A stretch of 64,000 nucleotides of DNA from Sanguinoderma infundibulare. Its lineage: Eukaryota > Basidiomycota > Agaricomycetes > Polyporales > Polyporaceae. Shown in pieces: positions 36,318 to 48,369 of the stretch (positions within the stretch are counted from its first letter, which is position 1; the number at the start of each line of letters is the position of its first letter). Both the position numbers and the translations under genes were made by a program. The notes beneath the pieces were generated by a model that did no database searches, was not told where the DNA came from, and saw only the letters and a program-made list of their open reading frames with translations. The stretch spans positions 2,170,001-2,234,000 of the forward strand of contig JAVLRN010000010.1 of NCBI GenBank assembly GCA_032821775.1. The letters run 5' to 3'.

Positions 36318-36603
36318 ATGGAACTCAACAACTACGTTCAGAGGAATGGCCTTCAGGCGTATCTGCGCTGGAGCCAGGCGGTGCAGACAGGATCGAAGAC
36401 TGCCCCCGTATGGACTATCTCTATTTACTGTGCGTCGATATTCTGCGACTATACACGTTCCTGCGTCGCTCATAACTTGCAAAATGCTTACGACAGTCAA
36501 CCAATTGGAATTCGGGCGAGGTAGTGCAACGCTTTTGGCAGATGCCAAAGAGATCGCAGCAGAGCAAGCTCTCAAAGTTCTTTGGCATCAGAGAGGAGTC
36601 TAA
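36318..36603 (+). CDS. Small stand-alone double-stranded-RNA-binding domain protein, 72 aa
   Basis: Two exons (36318-36429 and 36497-36603) join in frame across a 67-bp intron (GTGCGT...CGACAG). The product is a single DRBM domain: MELNNYVQRNGLQAYLRWSQ with an N-terminal helix, the VQTGSKTAPVWTISIY strands, then GRGSATLLADAKEIAAEQAL with the typical G-S...AK-x-A-A-x-x-AL helix, ending LWHQRGV. A domain of about 65-70 residues fills almost the whole protein. The family binds dsRNA backbone; this protein's partner is unknown. The Lys-rich KKxAK helix start of canonical DRBMs is weaker here (ADAKE), so binding strength is uncertain. Confidence 0.75.
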
Positions 36604-37239
36604 GGATTGCTACGGTGGGAGGTTGAAGGGATTTGATCTTAGTCAGGTATCGTGTGTATCGTGTTGGTTGGTGTTTTTTGTCCACGCACTTGACCGGGAT
36701 GGGTGCTTATGAATCCGGGTCACTCTCCTCCGCAGACCGCTCTACAGGACTCGTCAATCCTCCATAATTCTTCTTTTTTTATGGCCTAGCTGCGCCCTGC
36801 AAATACTCGCGACTTGTACCGGTCACCGGCGGGCGGTGAGGATGGACCGGGACATCGGTTTCCGTTGATTTGGAACGTTCCCCGTGGAACATGACAGTAA
36901 TACGTGTACTGCCCAGGCTGTGCTGTTTGCTGCGCATTTGGGTAGGTCTCGCTAACCAGAGCGCATCGGTTCCGTTGCGTACTTGCTGCAGCATGTACGG
37001 AGTTCGTCATTTTCTACCAATTCCCCGCTTTACCATGCCTCTCCGCGATGCGCGTTGAAACAGGTGCATCGTAGTGGGAGAAATCGGCGAGTATCGTAAA
37101 GAAATCAAGAATCCCCCTCATCAAACTGTATTGCATCGCCTGCCAAGGTACGTACAGTTAAAGCTTTCCCTTGGATCCATACGCCCCTGCATTTATCCCT
37201 CTCCCTAGCACCTGCTCAGTCCTCCCTCTCGACACCATC
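36604..37239. other. Intergenic, no gene seen
   Basis: Separates the dsRBD gene and the gene of unknown function. Includes a T-rich run near 36771-36780. No recognisable feature. Confidence 0.45.
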
Positions 37240-39560
37240 ATGCCAGACCTCACACGGATCGACTCTCGGAATCCCCCTTGGCAAATTTACTCCGAGCAGC
37301 AGATGCATCATGGATACGGATACCCCCTCTGGATGCCGGACCCCGATCCCCTGGCAGGAGAAGCAGAGATTGGCGACGTGGGATACATCCGGGAAGGGGG
37401 GTTCTACTCTATGTTCAACGCCATCAAGCTGCGTCAGCCCGGTCCGCAAAACAGCTTAGATGATCTCGGAATGGGATACAAGCCTTTGGACCCCTCGACG
37501 CTGGTTATCAAAGATCGGGAACGAATCACCCAGCCTCTATTGTGCAGCCGCAGTCTTAGCCACTGCGAGGTCTCCGGAGGAGCGGATGTTCAGAGGTAAG
37601 AGTTACACTGCTAGGATAGGTCTTTGTTAATCGTTGCGCCGTTTCCGACTATCAGTTCCTTCGCCGGCATTCCCGTCATGTCTGGCGGCGTCAACGTCAG
37701 TTTCAAGTGTTCCACCGACAGCGGCGCCTTCCTCTTGCACTCCCCTCCGGCGATCACCAAGCAAGTGCACTCGAAGAAACGAATCGTCGACCACATGCGC
37801 GACAACTTCGAGCACTGGGTCGAGCACGCGAACGAGACACTCGGCCTCGGCCTCAAAGATGAAGAGATATGTTTCATATCTGGGACGACCAAGACGCGGA
37901 ATTGGTACGTCGCAGCGTTTCGAGGCGAATACAGGAAGAAAGAAGGCTCCATCACGGCAGACATCGGATCCCTCGCCGGTGGCAACATCACGGTGTCGAT
38001 CGCTGACCAGGACCTTCCGTCGACCCATTACCACTTCGGACCGTCGTCCTCGCAGAGTCGACCGGCGCATACCGACTCTCTCATACTGGATTCCAGCTCT
38101 GAAGCTCCGGCATCGCCTCATGAAGGGAAGCGCGACCAGTGCATATTTATCAACTATTTTAGGATGAAGAGAAGATTGTGGAAGCGCTTTCCCATGAAGG
38201 CTGCGGCCGGACCTCATCAACTCCCGCCTGGGAGCTCGGACGATGACAGCGACAATGACGCATTTGTTATAGAAGACGACGACGATATTGAAGCCGTTGG
38301 TCAGGCTGAATGCGATGGGGTAAGTCTTACTTTCGTGCAGCATAAACCTCACTCTGACAAGTGAATCAGTTCCTTGACCCAGTGAATGCTTTGCTTGATT
38401 ATGTTCTTGAGGTACGTTGTGTCTTCCCATGATTTGCCCCAATCATCAATTCATTACCCCACAAGTGCTCGAAAGCTGTGGCAGCCGTAGCTTCAGACTC
38501 GGATGTCCACGCACTCTTTGGGGTGAGTAACGGTCGATCCTAAAATCAGGCTAAGCCCACTCATAGGGTTGCTAGTCTGCAGAGATTCCGGAGGACGTCC
38601 CATCTGCTTTGGTAGAATTGAGCCCTCGAATACACGTGTACGGTAATGGAGGTTGGTTCCAGTTGCAATCCGGATCACCCCCAAAATTCTCATTATCCCG
38701 GACAGTCGGAATTATTCAATTAAACGACTTGGTCGATGACGAAGAAGTAGGGTATGTAGCAGAGCAAGCGTCAGGTACGTCGGATTTGGGTATAATATGA
38801 TCGCCGGCAGATCTTAACCCTCTGTTACAGACGCTAACCAGGACACTGAGGCTCTGGTCGTCCCTGTGACCGAGGCACCCGGATTGCCTCCAAAGGCGAG
38901 CGCCATACTTTATCGAGCCAATGCTCGGGCTCATTTCTATACTTTCCCCATAGATCGATTACAAGGGGCAACCGCTTTACGAAGACCTTCTATATATTCC
39001 TTTCCAGCAGGATCATCGCCGCACACCCGATCCGTCAAGCGTCGTTTACTTCCAGTGGGGCAACGGCCTTCCATTCTCGCTCGCGAACGCGATCCGAGAG
39101 AAGTGCGCGGGACTGGTCGGAGCAGACGACCCAGTCGGTCCGCTCTATGGCACCCCGGAAGTGGTATCTCTACTGTTCCAAGTCAGTCGCTTCCCGGCCG
39201 TATCGAAGCAGTAGATAAACGCTGCTGACCGATTCTGCAGTTCACGGGATGCAAGCCATGCACTCGGAAGATCACGTCCCGGTTTTATAGCTCAGATACG
39301 GACCCGATCTCGCTTAAGCTGCTTTCTAGCAAGGTGGCGGAACAGATGGAGGCGTGCATGGTAAGTCAAATGACACACCGTCCATCCTGTCCTCCCTCAA
39401 TGTTCTTATTCGAACTATTCAGTATGAAACACGTCGTGCGGGCCAACCACTACAGCACCGGGGACGCGAGGTAGAGTTCGATCAGCTGCTGTTGCATAGG
39501 CTCTACAGGGTATCGTCGGATATGTTGATTCCCGAGTTCAAGATCCTGGTGTGGGTTTGA
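37240..39560 (+). CDS. Uncharacterised Agaricomycete protein, about nine exons
   Basis: I do not know its function. Exon 1 (37240-37595) starts MPDLTRIDSRNPPWQIYSEQ and includes HHGYGYPLWMPDPDP and GDVGYIREGGFYSMFNAI. Exon 2 (from 37656) has GIPVMSGGVNVSFKCSTDSG, GAFLLHSPP, DHMRDNFEHWVEHANETLGL and FISGTTKTRNWYVAAF, then an acidic stretch (SDDDSDNDAFVIEDDDD). Small phase-0 exons follow (FLDPVNALLDYVLE; CSKAVAAVASDSDVHALFG). Later exons carry IDYKGQPLYEDLLYIP, FQWGNGLPFSLANAIREKCA, FTGCKPCTRKITSRFYSSDT and end FKILVWV. Splice phases agree throughout, so I treat it as one gene, though two genes are possible. From memory, similar proteins occur widely in polypores. No signal peptide or membrane span is seen. 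Confidence 0.65.
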
Positions 39561-40728
39561 TGGGGGGATGTCGCAACGGGCTTATTTGCCACTGTCACCG
39601 TCTTCTACTCTACTGTATATTCTGTGCTCGTGTATGGCAACCGGACGAGTTGATATGTACTCGTAATTCTATTAGCTGATCACCTTGTTTGCCCTACTAG
39701 ACATTCTACTCGGTTGAGTGTCTTGGAGACCAGCAGCATGCGGCCGATGACCACGCGAGGATATTACTGCACACGTATGACACCGCGGTAGCTCATCATC
39801 GCCAGTGTGTGAGTGGAGCAGGAGGGTAGGAGTGGATGAAGTTGACAACCTATAGCTAGCGACTCCGACCAGCACGGTATGTCGCTGAAAGAAGCGCTAC
39901 GATCGAGATCTTGTCCGGGTTGCCCCGGAACTGCTGTCAGCGCTTACCGCACAGTTAGATGATCTTCCCCAACTTGTTATCCTTCCGAGTACTTGCCCCT
40001 GCAAAATCGCTCCTTTTTATTGATAAGCTCGCATAGAACAGATTCAAGGTGAGCCGCACTTGAAGCGCGTGTTGCTCCTGCTCTGACACCTTTGGACCCA
40101 CGAAAAGGGTCCTTGAAAACACGCGCAAGCGTGCTGCTACCTCGCTTGTGACACGTTTGTGCTGTCGCATTGACACTTATGGAAAGGAAATCGATGTACC
40201 CAAAGGGCCTACCTCGTTGAGATCGTCATCTTCAGGTGCGTGAACAATAATGGCTGGGTCGGCGCTGATGTCTCCAAGTTGTGGGTTGGCGGACGAGCAC
40301 GGAAATTTACAGTCCATCCACGCACTGGTATGTGGCTCATCTCCATCGCGTGTTGCACACGAATTAACGTATGCGTGTGGAATGGCCGCTTGAACAACAT
40401 TGTAGCGCTTCGGGACATCCATGTCTGGGTAGATGATGAAAGCATGTTGAGTTGATCGATGAAAGCATGCCGTTTCGTGCATGCAGATGGTTGAAGTGCG
40501 TCTCACGCGTTGACTGCCGGTGGACGATCATTTATCCGTTCCTCCTCTCGTCAGTCTCCCATCCGACGACATCCTTTGCTCCGCCATCCCCCCTTTTTTA
40601 CATCGTGTCGTTCCCCCGCCGAAACCATCAAAGGTTACTCCCGACCACCCATCCGTAGGTCTCTTGGTTGATATTTGGTTACGGACACCAATACTCAAGG
40701 CGCCGTTATCAGCATCCCTCCCTCGGCC
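39561..40728. other. Intergenic with a degraded coding relic and HET-D 5' region
   Basis: At about 40180-40450 the minus strand encodes CSSANPQLGDISADPAI and neighbouring residues. These match the minus-strand segment CSSTNARLGAVSDPAIAA at 44118-44330, upstream of HET-E. I cannot name the parent gene. From about 40560 the sequence becomes the HET-type leader, with CCATCCGTAGGT at 40650-40661 starting the conserved 5' UTR intron. Confidence 0.5.
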
Positions 40729-43015
40729 ATGCGTCTCATCAACACGAAGACCGGCCAGTTCGAAGAGTTTCAGGATCTCGAAAAAGCTCCTGCCTATGCC
40801 ATACTATCTCATACGTGGCGTTCGCAAGCGAAGGGTGGCGAACAGACCTACCAGCAACTTAGGGAGATCCAGGCATTATATGGCCTTGACGGCCGTAATA
40901 TTTCCACCGTGTGTATTCATAACTCGTCCTGTGCTCCAAATAGCACCTCACCAACTTTGACCACCATCGTAGTCCATATTCCGACGTCTTCGGTCGATTC
41001 TTTCGAGACCGCACAAAGGCTCGTCCTCGACTAGAACCACTGGATGGCGAGGTGCGATCACTTGGCTCTATTCATGAGAGACAAAAGGCTACGGTACTAA
41101 TCCACGTAACCGGTCCCTTTCCCCAATCCTTCTGGCGTGGCGTCTGATAGCGCGGGAGACGCCTTCCAAATCCCTCACCCAATTCAACTTCTCCATCTGG
41201 GGTGACCCGGAGCTGTCGCCGAAGATACGGGAGGCTTGCCGAGTCGCGCGAGAGAACGGCTACAATTGGATCTGGGTCGACTCGTCCTGCATCGACAAGT
41301 CGAGCAGCTCAGAGCTTTCCGAGGCGATCAACTCGATGTACCTCTGGTACGGTCGGGCGAGGGTGTGCTACGCGTTCCTCGCCGATGTTCCCGCCAGAGA
41401 TGACCATCGGGCGGGAGGTTCCAGGTTCCGCCGAAGCAAGTGGTTCACGCGCGGGTGGACGCTCCAGGAGCTCATCGCCCCTCTCGATGTCGTGTTTTTC
41501 TCCGATGACTGGACGCGCATCGGATCGAAGCATACTCTTCACGACCTCATCGAGGACATCACCGGGATCAGCTGGAAAGCCCTGCTGCACCTAGAATCGC
41601 TTGACTCGTTTAGCGTCGCACAGCGGCTCTCGTGGGCCTCGAGGCGGAAGACGACGCGGGAGGAAGATCGGGCCTACTCGCTCCTGGGAATCTTCGATAT
41701 CAACATGCCTACTCTCTATGGCGAAGGACGGCGTGCGTTCCGACGACTGCAGGAGGAGATCATGCGGCGCATCCCGGACCAGAGCCTCTTCGCATGGGGC
41801 GACATGTACTTGGGCTCTGAGGAGATTCTCCGCGAATTTGCTGCATCCGAGTCTGCGCCAGAGTTTTCCTGCAACGACCGGTCCAGCCATGCCAGTGGTG
41901 ATTCAGATTCCTCGATACTTGCAGCTTCCCTCACTGGATTTGGCGGTGGTCTGAGCATCGAAGCGGTCTCGCACAACGCTCTTTTCAGTCGACTAGACGT
42001 TCCTACTCCCCTCCCAGAATACACATCTATCCCCCATGGTATCCGAATGCAAATCCCTATGATATCCCTCTCCCATTATCTCCCTCTATTCACGACAGGA
42101 TACCCTATAGAAGTCCCGCGATCTCAGTGGTATCTGGTCATCCTGGGGTGCGAAGACAAGCGCTTCCCTGGACACCTTCTCGGACGGGTCTGCTACATCC
42201 CTCCCTCTGACTCCAGCATTGAATTCTTGCACTCCGGATGTGTGGAGGTCGATCCACAAGCACGTCCTTGGAATTACGAGTGTGAGCTGTTTCCCTTGTC
42301 CCCCGCCACCATTGAGCGCTGTCGGTCGAAGATAGAGCTCAAGACAGTATACATCCCTCACCCTCACCGTGGTAAAGCGACATCGGAGGACATCCACCGT
42401 CGGCCACACAAGACGATCAACTTGATGTTGGCGAAGGAGACTCGGGGTGCTCTGCGCGACCAAGGGTACACCGCCGATCTTCGAGGTCCAGATCAGGACA
42501 ACCCGACTGGTCACTGTCTTACACTTTCCAACGACGAACACACCATTACCGTCGAATACCAGCATATCCTCGAGAACTATGGTCGGAAGCTCTCCATCAA
42601 CGCCCATGTGCGGTTGTTGAGGTCCGTTCCCAACTCTGCTGGGGACGACGTCCATCATGCGGATGCTAGCGAGGTTGTGTCTTGGTCCGATGCCGCTCGG
42701 CCATGGAGCGCTAGCCTTGGTCCGATGCCGCTCGGCCATGGAGCGCTAGCCTTGGGAACACGAGCGTCACGATGAACGCAGCGCGACGCACACCGTACAC
42801 CATCACCCTCGGGTTCAATCACCTGGGCTTGGGAGCTTACTTCCTCCACGTCGAGCTGCGATGACATAACAGTCGCATCTTCTCCCTCGCCGGCGGGGCT
42901 ACCGCAGTGAGGAGAGCGTCGGGTGCGCGGGTGTCTGGGACCGATGCAGACGGGGACCGGCGGGATACCGAAGGAGAGGACAGCGACGGCCAGTGGCCCG
43001 ACTTAGGGTCCTGAC
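40729..43015 (+). pseudogene. HET-D: disrupted HET-domain gene
   Basis: Exon 1 starts MRLINTKTG and has YAILSHTWRSQAKGGEQTYQ, but an in-frame TAG follows at 41032-41034, before the expected donor. The intron copy keeps GTGCGA and TACTAAT, yet the acceptor CTTAG of HET-E/F reads ACCG here (about 41110). Exon 2 is otherwise intact: WIWVDSSCIDK, TRGWTLQEL, REEDRAYSLLGIFDINMP and the long middle region. A 35-bp tandem duplication at 42681-42750 then shifts the frame, giving a stop at 42773-42775. The expected continuation (TPYTITLGFNHLGLGAYFLH) lies beyond in another frame, followed by traces of the acidic tail to about 43015. A shorter alternative product cannot be excluded. Confidence 0.8.
42681..42750 (+). 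repeat. 35-bp perfect tandem duplication in HET-D
   Basis: Two adjacent copies of a 35-bp unit beginning CTTGGTCCGATGCCGCTCGG. As 35 is not a multiple of 3, it breaks the reading frame. The other HET genes have one copy of the corresponding region (VSWxDxxPW...). Confidence 0.9.
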
Positions 43016-44903
43016 TCCGTGGTCCATGTAGGTTGGCCGGAGGAGGACTCAAAGCGGCTGTTGAATGCGAGGCTCACGTGGAGGGGAACGAGGAAGGATG
43101 AGAAGGTCACTGGCAGGGATGCTCCCGAGCCTCCTTGCCGGCGGATACGCGCGCGAAGGGCCTCTGAATCCCTGGCGAAGGAGACTCTCCGCAGGACGAC
43201 GGGGTGTCGACGTGATGAGTTTGAGACAGTCGTCCCTGCGATGTTGTGAATTGCCCTGTGCCTCTTGTCAGCTTCTCCCACTTCCACCAAGCACTCATTC
43301 GCGAAGGTTTCCGATACGCGCTTTGCATGTATTCCTTTATTTCCAATTTGTCGTGTGCGACACAAGCTCAACGTATGGCTCACGGCACCAATAATGTATC
43401 CTCTGTTCTAGTCGCGGTATCAGTAGTACTACCACGTCCGTTCTCGACCGATGTTCAATGTCATGACTGGGTTAGGCGCGTTCTCGAGTCACGAAGTCGG
43501 AGGCACGCCGAACAAACGCGAGGCTTTCAAATACCTGGCATTCAATACTCGACCTTCCCAAAGCACGACTACGAAGGCAGTAAAGACATGGTACGGAGCG
43601 GCAGGTCGACAGCGGCGAATAGGGGGAGGATGGAATATCAGACGGTAAAGATGGTCGAAGGGCACACATGGGTGACTGACGGAGATGGCTGAGCACGTTT
43701 GGGTCCTGGAGCGCCGGCGGCTCGGCAGACGCCGTCCGAGTCCGCGAAGAACGGACGCTGTTTCCTCCGCTTGGCTCCAACTGGGCTCCAACACTTCTCA
43801 CTCCCATATACCGTGCCTGTACCCCTTCGTGCCAATGCCGAGCTTCACTTCAATCCGCCACTGGACCCCTAGCACGGCGGCCTCAGATACGGGCACCGCT
43901 TCAATCGGCGTTCTACTAGTATCCCTCGGTCGACGGCCAATGTAAACATCTTTCATCGATTGCCTGGTTCGTCTTCTGTTCATTGAAGCCCGAAGAAATC
44001 GTTCGCATGCGAACCAAGTTCAGGGAAAAAAACAACGAGAAAAATGCATCAGGAACATTGCTACATTCGTCTCAGTGTCCACGCGAGCCGGAAAATGGCG
44101 AAGCTTTGTCGTTGTACCTACCTCGCTTCGAACGCGTTTGCGCTGTCGCACCGACACTTAGGGAAAGAGACATCAACATCCAGAAGTAGGACCTGCTGAT
44201 CATGTTCGTGCTCTTTAGATGATTGAGCAGCAATGGCGGGGTCGCTGACAGCGCCTAGTCGTGCGTTGGTTGACGAGCACGCAAATACTGCCAAGGTTAC
44301 TGGCCGTTCGTGTTCTGGTATGTGGCTCACCGCTGTCGCGTGTGCACCTAAATTGATGTATGCGGATGTAATAGCATCGAGATCGCCGTATTTAATGACC
44401 TATTGCTCACTATGAATCAGCGTTTCGGAGTCTATTCGCAGTGCGGCAATACGAAGATCGTCGGCGTGCTCTTTTGGCCGACCATTGTGACGGACACGTT
44501 GCAGACTCAGATAGCGTTACGGAAGACGTGAGTGGTAGACTGGCGGTCGGGACTCGATGAGGTTTGGAAGGCAGCCCAAAGTACTTAGTTAGGTTTGGTT
44601 CGCTGATCAACTTGATTGGGTTTAGGTTATATCCAACCGGCAGACGTTCATCCAGGAAAGCATGCCACTTCGTGTATGCAGACGATCGACGTCGTCCTTA
44701 CTGATTTATACGCCCTTCCTCTTCTCTGTCTCCCCACCTCCGACATCCTGTCCCTCCGCCATCCCCCTTCCTTTACATCGCGTCGTCTCCCCACCTGTAC
44801 AACCCCAGCATACTCCCCGACCATCCATCCGTAGGTATTTCTGTTGATTTTTCTTGCGGACCTTAGTTCTCAAGACGTCCTTATCAGCATCTCTCCTTTC
44901 GCG
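43016..44903. other. Duplicated debris between HET-D and HET-E
   Basis: 43030-43200 contains tail-like sequence of HET-D in broken frames. 43250-43500 resembles the HET 3' flank. About 43540-43660 is a decayed inverted copy of the Clp1-like 3' flank repeat (GGTACGGAGCGGCAGGTCGA, GCGGCGAATAGG), although no Clp1-like gene remains. 44118-44420 carries the relic also found at 40.2 kb. From 44690 comes the HET-E leader with TTTATA at 44705-44710 and CCATCCGTAGGT at 44825-44836 (5' UTR intron). No intact gene. Confidence 0.55.
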
Positions 44904-47312
44904 ATGCGCCTCCTCAACACGAGGACCGGTCAGTTCGAGGAGTTCCAGGATGCCAAAACAGCTCCAAAATACGCCATACTATCGCATACGTGGCGTTCGA
45001 AAGCGGAGGGCGGCGAACAGACCTACGAGCAACTCAAGAAGATTCAGTCGTCGTACGGCCCCGATGGTCATCGTTTGAACCCTCATCCCGTGACGTCTAT
45101 TCCTCAACATGCTCCTACTGGCACGTATCCCCATACATGGTATGCTCCAAATCACGCTTCGGTACCCTCCGCGTTCCCGATTCCGCCATCGTCGGCCCAT
45201 TTTCCCTATGCGGCGCAACCCCCACCCTCTATGACATGGACCAACGTGCAAGGTGCGACCGCTTCTGCCTTCATCCATTTGGGTGATGCGAAATGTGACT
45301 GGAAGTACTGATGCACATTGGCACAGCCTCTGCCCAATATCCTCACCCCGCGACCGCCATTCCTCCACAGGCTACGACTGGCACCTATCCCCATGCATGG
45401 AACACTCCAAGTTGGACTTCACTACACTCCACCACGAACTCGGCCCCAATTCCACCACCATCTGTCGATTTCTTGTGGACGGCGCAACCCCCACATTCTA
45501 CGGCATGGGCCAACGTGCAAGGTGCGACGACTTGAACAACTATCTCATACGACCGGAGTGAAGCCTGAAGTACTAATGCATGTCTTAGGTCCTGCCCAGA
45601 ATGGTTTCTCCTCATCCTCTTTCGCCTCTAATGCAGGCTTCGTAGCCGGGAATTCGCCGTCTGGATCCCGTACCCTCTGGCATGACCCGGAGCTCTTGCC
45701 GAAGATCCGAGAGGCGTGCCGGATCGCGCGAGAGAATGGCTACGAGTGGATATGGGTTGACTCGTCCTGCATCGACAAATCCAACAGCTCAGAACTCTCC
45801 GAGGCGATCAACTCGATGTACCTCTGGTACGGGCTCGCGAAGGTCTGCTATGCCTTCCTTTCCGACGTTCCCGCCGAAGAAGACCATCGGGGCGAGCGTT
45901 CTAGGTTCCGCGAAAGCAAGTGGTTCACGCGCGGATGGACGCTCCAGGAGCTCATTGCCCCTTTCGATGTCGTGTTTTTCTCCGAGGACTGGACGCGCAT
46001 CGGATCCAAGCATTCTCTTGCCGACCTTGTCGAGGACATCACCGGCATTAGCTACAAAGCCCTACTGCATGTGGAGTCACTTGATAGGTTTAGCATCGCC
46101 CAACGGCTCTCATGGGCCTCGAGACGAGAGACGACGCGGGAGGAAGACCGGGCATACTCGCTCCTTGGAATCTTCGATATCAACATGCCCACCCTCTACG
46201 GTGAGGGCGATCGTGCTTTCAGACGACTGCAGGAGGAGATCATGCGGCGCATCCCGGACCAGAGCCTCTTGGCATGGGGATCTACTTATTTGGGTTCTGA
46301 TCGCAGCGCTGGGCTCATGGAGTACCCCAGAATTGCGCCACTGGAGTACCAACGGCTCTCCTACGAACGCTCAACCCGTTATGGCAAATCCCTACTCGCA
46401 AACACCCTCCAGGCTTTCAAGGATGGCAGGAGCATTGAGGCAGTCTCTCATGACTCAGTCGTCGGTCGACTGCAGCTACCTCACTTTCCCGCGGCAGACT
46501 ACAATTTCGCCCCGCATGGTATCCGCACTCAGGTGCCTGTGATCCCCCTTTCCCATTGTCTACCCAAAGCCATACCCGGCGATCCTGACGATTTCCCGCC
46601 CACCCATTGGTGTCTGGTGATCCTTGAGTGCGAACACAAAGACTTCCCTGATCACCTTCTTGGGCGGCTCTGCTACACACCTCGCCCTGACTCAGGCGTC
46701 GTGTTCTTGCACGCCGGCTGTGCGACGATGTTTAAAAAACCAGAGCGTGGATCGTCCATGCCGGAGCTCTTCCCCTTGCCGCCGGCCACAATCGAGCGCT
46801 GTCGGTCGCAGATCGAGCTCAAGACGGTTTACATCCCCCACCCTGACCGTGCTGAAGCGAAATCGGCGGACGTTCACTGCATGCCTCACAAGACGATCCA
46901 CTTGATGCTGGCGAGGGCGAGTCGCGAGGCTCTTCGCGACCAAGGGTACACCGCCGAGCTTCGAGGTCCAGATCAGAACCACCCGGCTACCCACTGGCTT
47001 ACACTTTCCAACGACGAACACACCATTACCATCGACTACCAGCATACCCTCGAGAACGATGGTCGTAGGCTCACCATAAAAGCCCATGTGCGAATGTCGA
47101 GCTCCCTTCCCCGCCATCCTAGCAAGGCGGTGTCTTGGTTCGATTCCGCCTCTGGACTCGGATGGTGTGCTGGTCTTCGCACTGAGTCCATCACGTTGGA
47201 CGCAGCAGGCGGCAGGACATGCGCCGTCACTCTCGGCCTGGACCACGTTGGCTTTGGATGCTACTTCCCCCGCGTCGAGGTGTGCGATAACACAACAACA
47301 GGCGTATCTTAG
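44904..47312 (+). CDS. HET-E: HET-domain protein with a duplicated exon, 755 aa
   Basis: Three exons keep frame: 44904-45252, 45327-45521 and 45589-47312. It starts MRLLNTRTG with YAILSHTWRSKAEGGEQTYE. Exon 3 has WIWVDSSCIDK, TRGWTLQEL and REEDRAYSLLGIFDINMP, then the conserved middle region. Exon 2 repeats the end of exon 1: both contain TGTYPH, W, AP/PS runs and end in WTNVQG or WANVQG just before a GTGCGAC donor. The frame ends VEVCDNTTTGVS at 47312, where other copies continue. The tail modules follow in another frame. The HET domain is intact, so function is plausible. Confidence 0.87.
45100..45588 (+). repeat. Tandem exon-plus-intron duplication in HET-E
   Basis: The end of exon 1 with intron 1 (about 45100-45326) and exon 2 with intron 2 (45327-45588) are diverged copies of one unit. 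Both encode a TGTYPHxW...NVQ block and are followed by introns starting GTGCGAC and containing TACTGATGCA or TACTAATGCA. HET-F has the same arrangement at 50540-51029. Confidence 0.7.
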
Positions 47313-47360
47313 CCTCCTCGCCCACAGAGCCACCGCAGGGACATCGGGTGTCTGGAATCG

Positions 47361-47924
47361 ATGAGGACGAGGACGGGCGGACACTGGAGGAGAGGTCGAG
47401 GGAGGGGTGCCGGCGACGGCGAGTGGACTGGCGAGGACAACCCGAGTTTTGCCTCCGTGGTCGATGCCAGTGCCGAGGGCGGGCGCGCAGGTCGACCAGA
47501 GGAGAGCGCAGAGACGGCTGACGAACGCGAGGCTGTGAACGCTAGGACAGCACAGGAAGTTGAGGTGGGGAAGGTCGAGGAATTGGAGCCTCCCACATTG
47601 AACGTGGACACGGAGGGAGACGATGAACACCCCACCGGAGAGGGGAGCGCGAGTGCGGAGAGCGACAGCGACGGTGGGCGGACTGGCGAGGACGATCCGA
47701 GTCCTGCCTTCGTGGAGGATGCCGGTGCCGAGGACGGGCCTGCAGGTCGGCCGGAGGACTCGGAGGCGGCTGATGAACGCGAGGCTCGCGCGGAGCCGGA
47801 CGAGCAGGCGGTGAAGGACGTGGAGGTTCGGAAGGATGGACGCGCTGCATTGCGGACGCGAGCGCGAAGGATAGTCTCCTGGGTGAAGGCGGCCCTCCGA
47901 AGGGTGTCGACTCGGACGGGGTGA
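47361..47924 (+). pseudogene. Detached acidic tail of HET-E
   Basis: Just beyond the HET-E stop an open frame of about 187 codons encodes two acidic modules (GEWTGEDNPSFASVVDASAE, AGRPEESAETADEREA and a second set ending GRPEDSEAADEREA). It matches the tails of HET-A, B and G but is in a different frame from the HET-E body. A small indel near 47290-47360 is the likely cause. The frame has stayed open, so the break may be recent, or the segment may be rescued by splicing. Confidence 0.7.
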
Positions 47925-48260
47925 CGCGATGCACTCGAGGCAGTAAGGATCCCCTGCGACGTTGTGAAGTGACCTCCTCTCCTCTCCTACGTACGTCTTG
48001 CTCACGAAGGTTTTCGAAATGCGTCCCTCGAGGTATTGCTCTGTTTCTGATCTGTGTTGTATGATACTCGACACGGGGCTAAACTCGCGTCATGCACCCT
48101 CTCCTTTGGTTGCGGCATTGATAGTATTAACGTATCCGTCCTCAATTCACGAATGTTATGTATTTCGAGTGGGACTGCGCTGGCTCGAGGCGTCCTACTT
48201 GTGCCGGAGTCGGGATCGCCAACGCGAGTGGAACGAAAGCGAGGCTTAAACCTTTCACGT
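47925..48260 (+). repeat. HET-type 3' flank repeat
   Basis: Matches the region after HET-G (59385-59760): GCGACGTT.TGAAGT, GAAATGCG and CTCGAGGTATTGCTC are shared in the same order. The inverted copy after HET-B (5571-6000) is more diverged. Confidence 0.7.
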
Positions 48261-48369
48261 TGAACTTGTTCCCAGACGCAATAGATGCCGACGTGATATC
48301 GACAATATATATAGAGAAATACTACAGTAAGGTATACAACCTGTATACAACGCAACTTCAATGTACTTC

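Noticed and set aside
46692..48074. 460-codon minus-strand ORF across the HET-E 3' region
   Set aside because: Antisense to HET-E and its tail relic; codon pattern and conservation follow the plus-strand HET frame.
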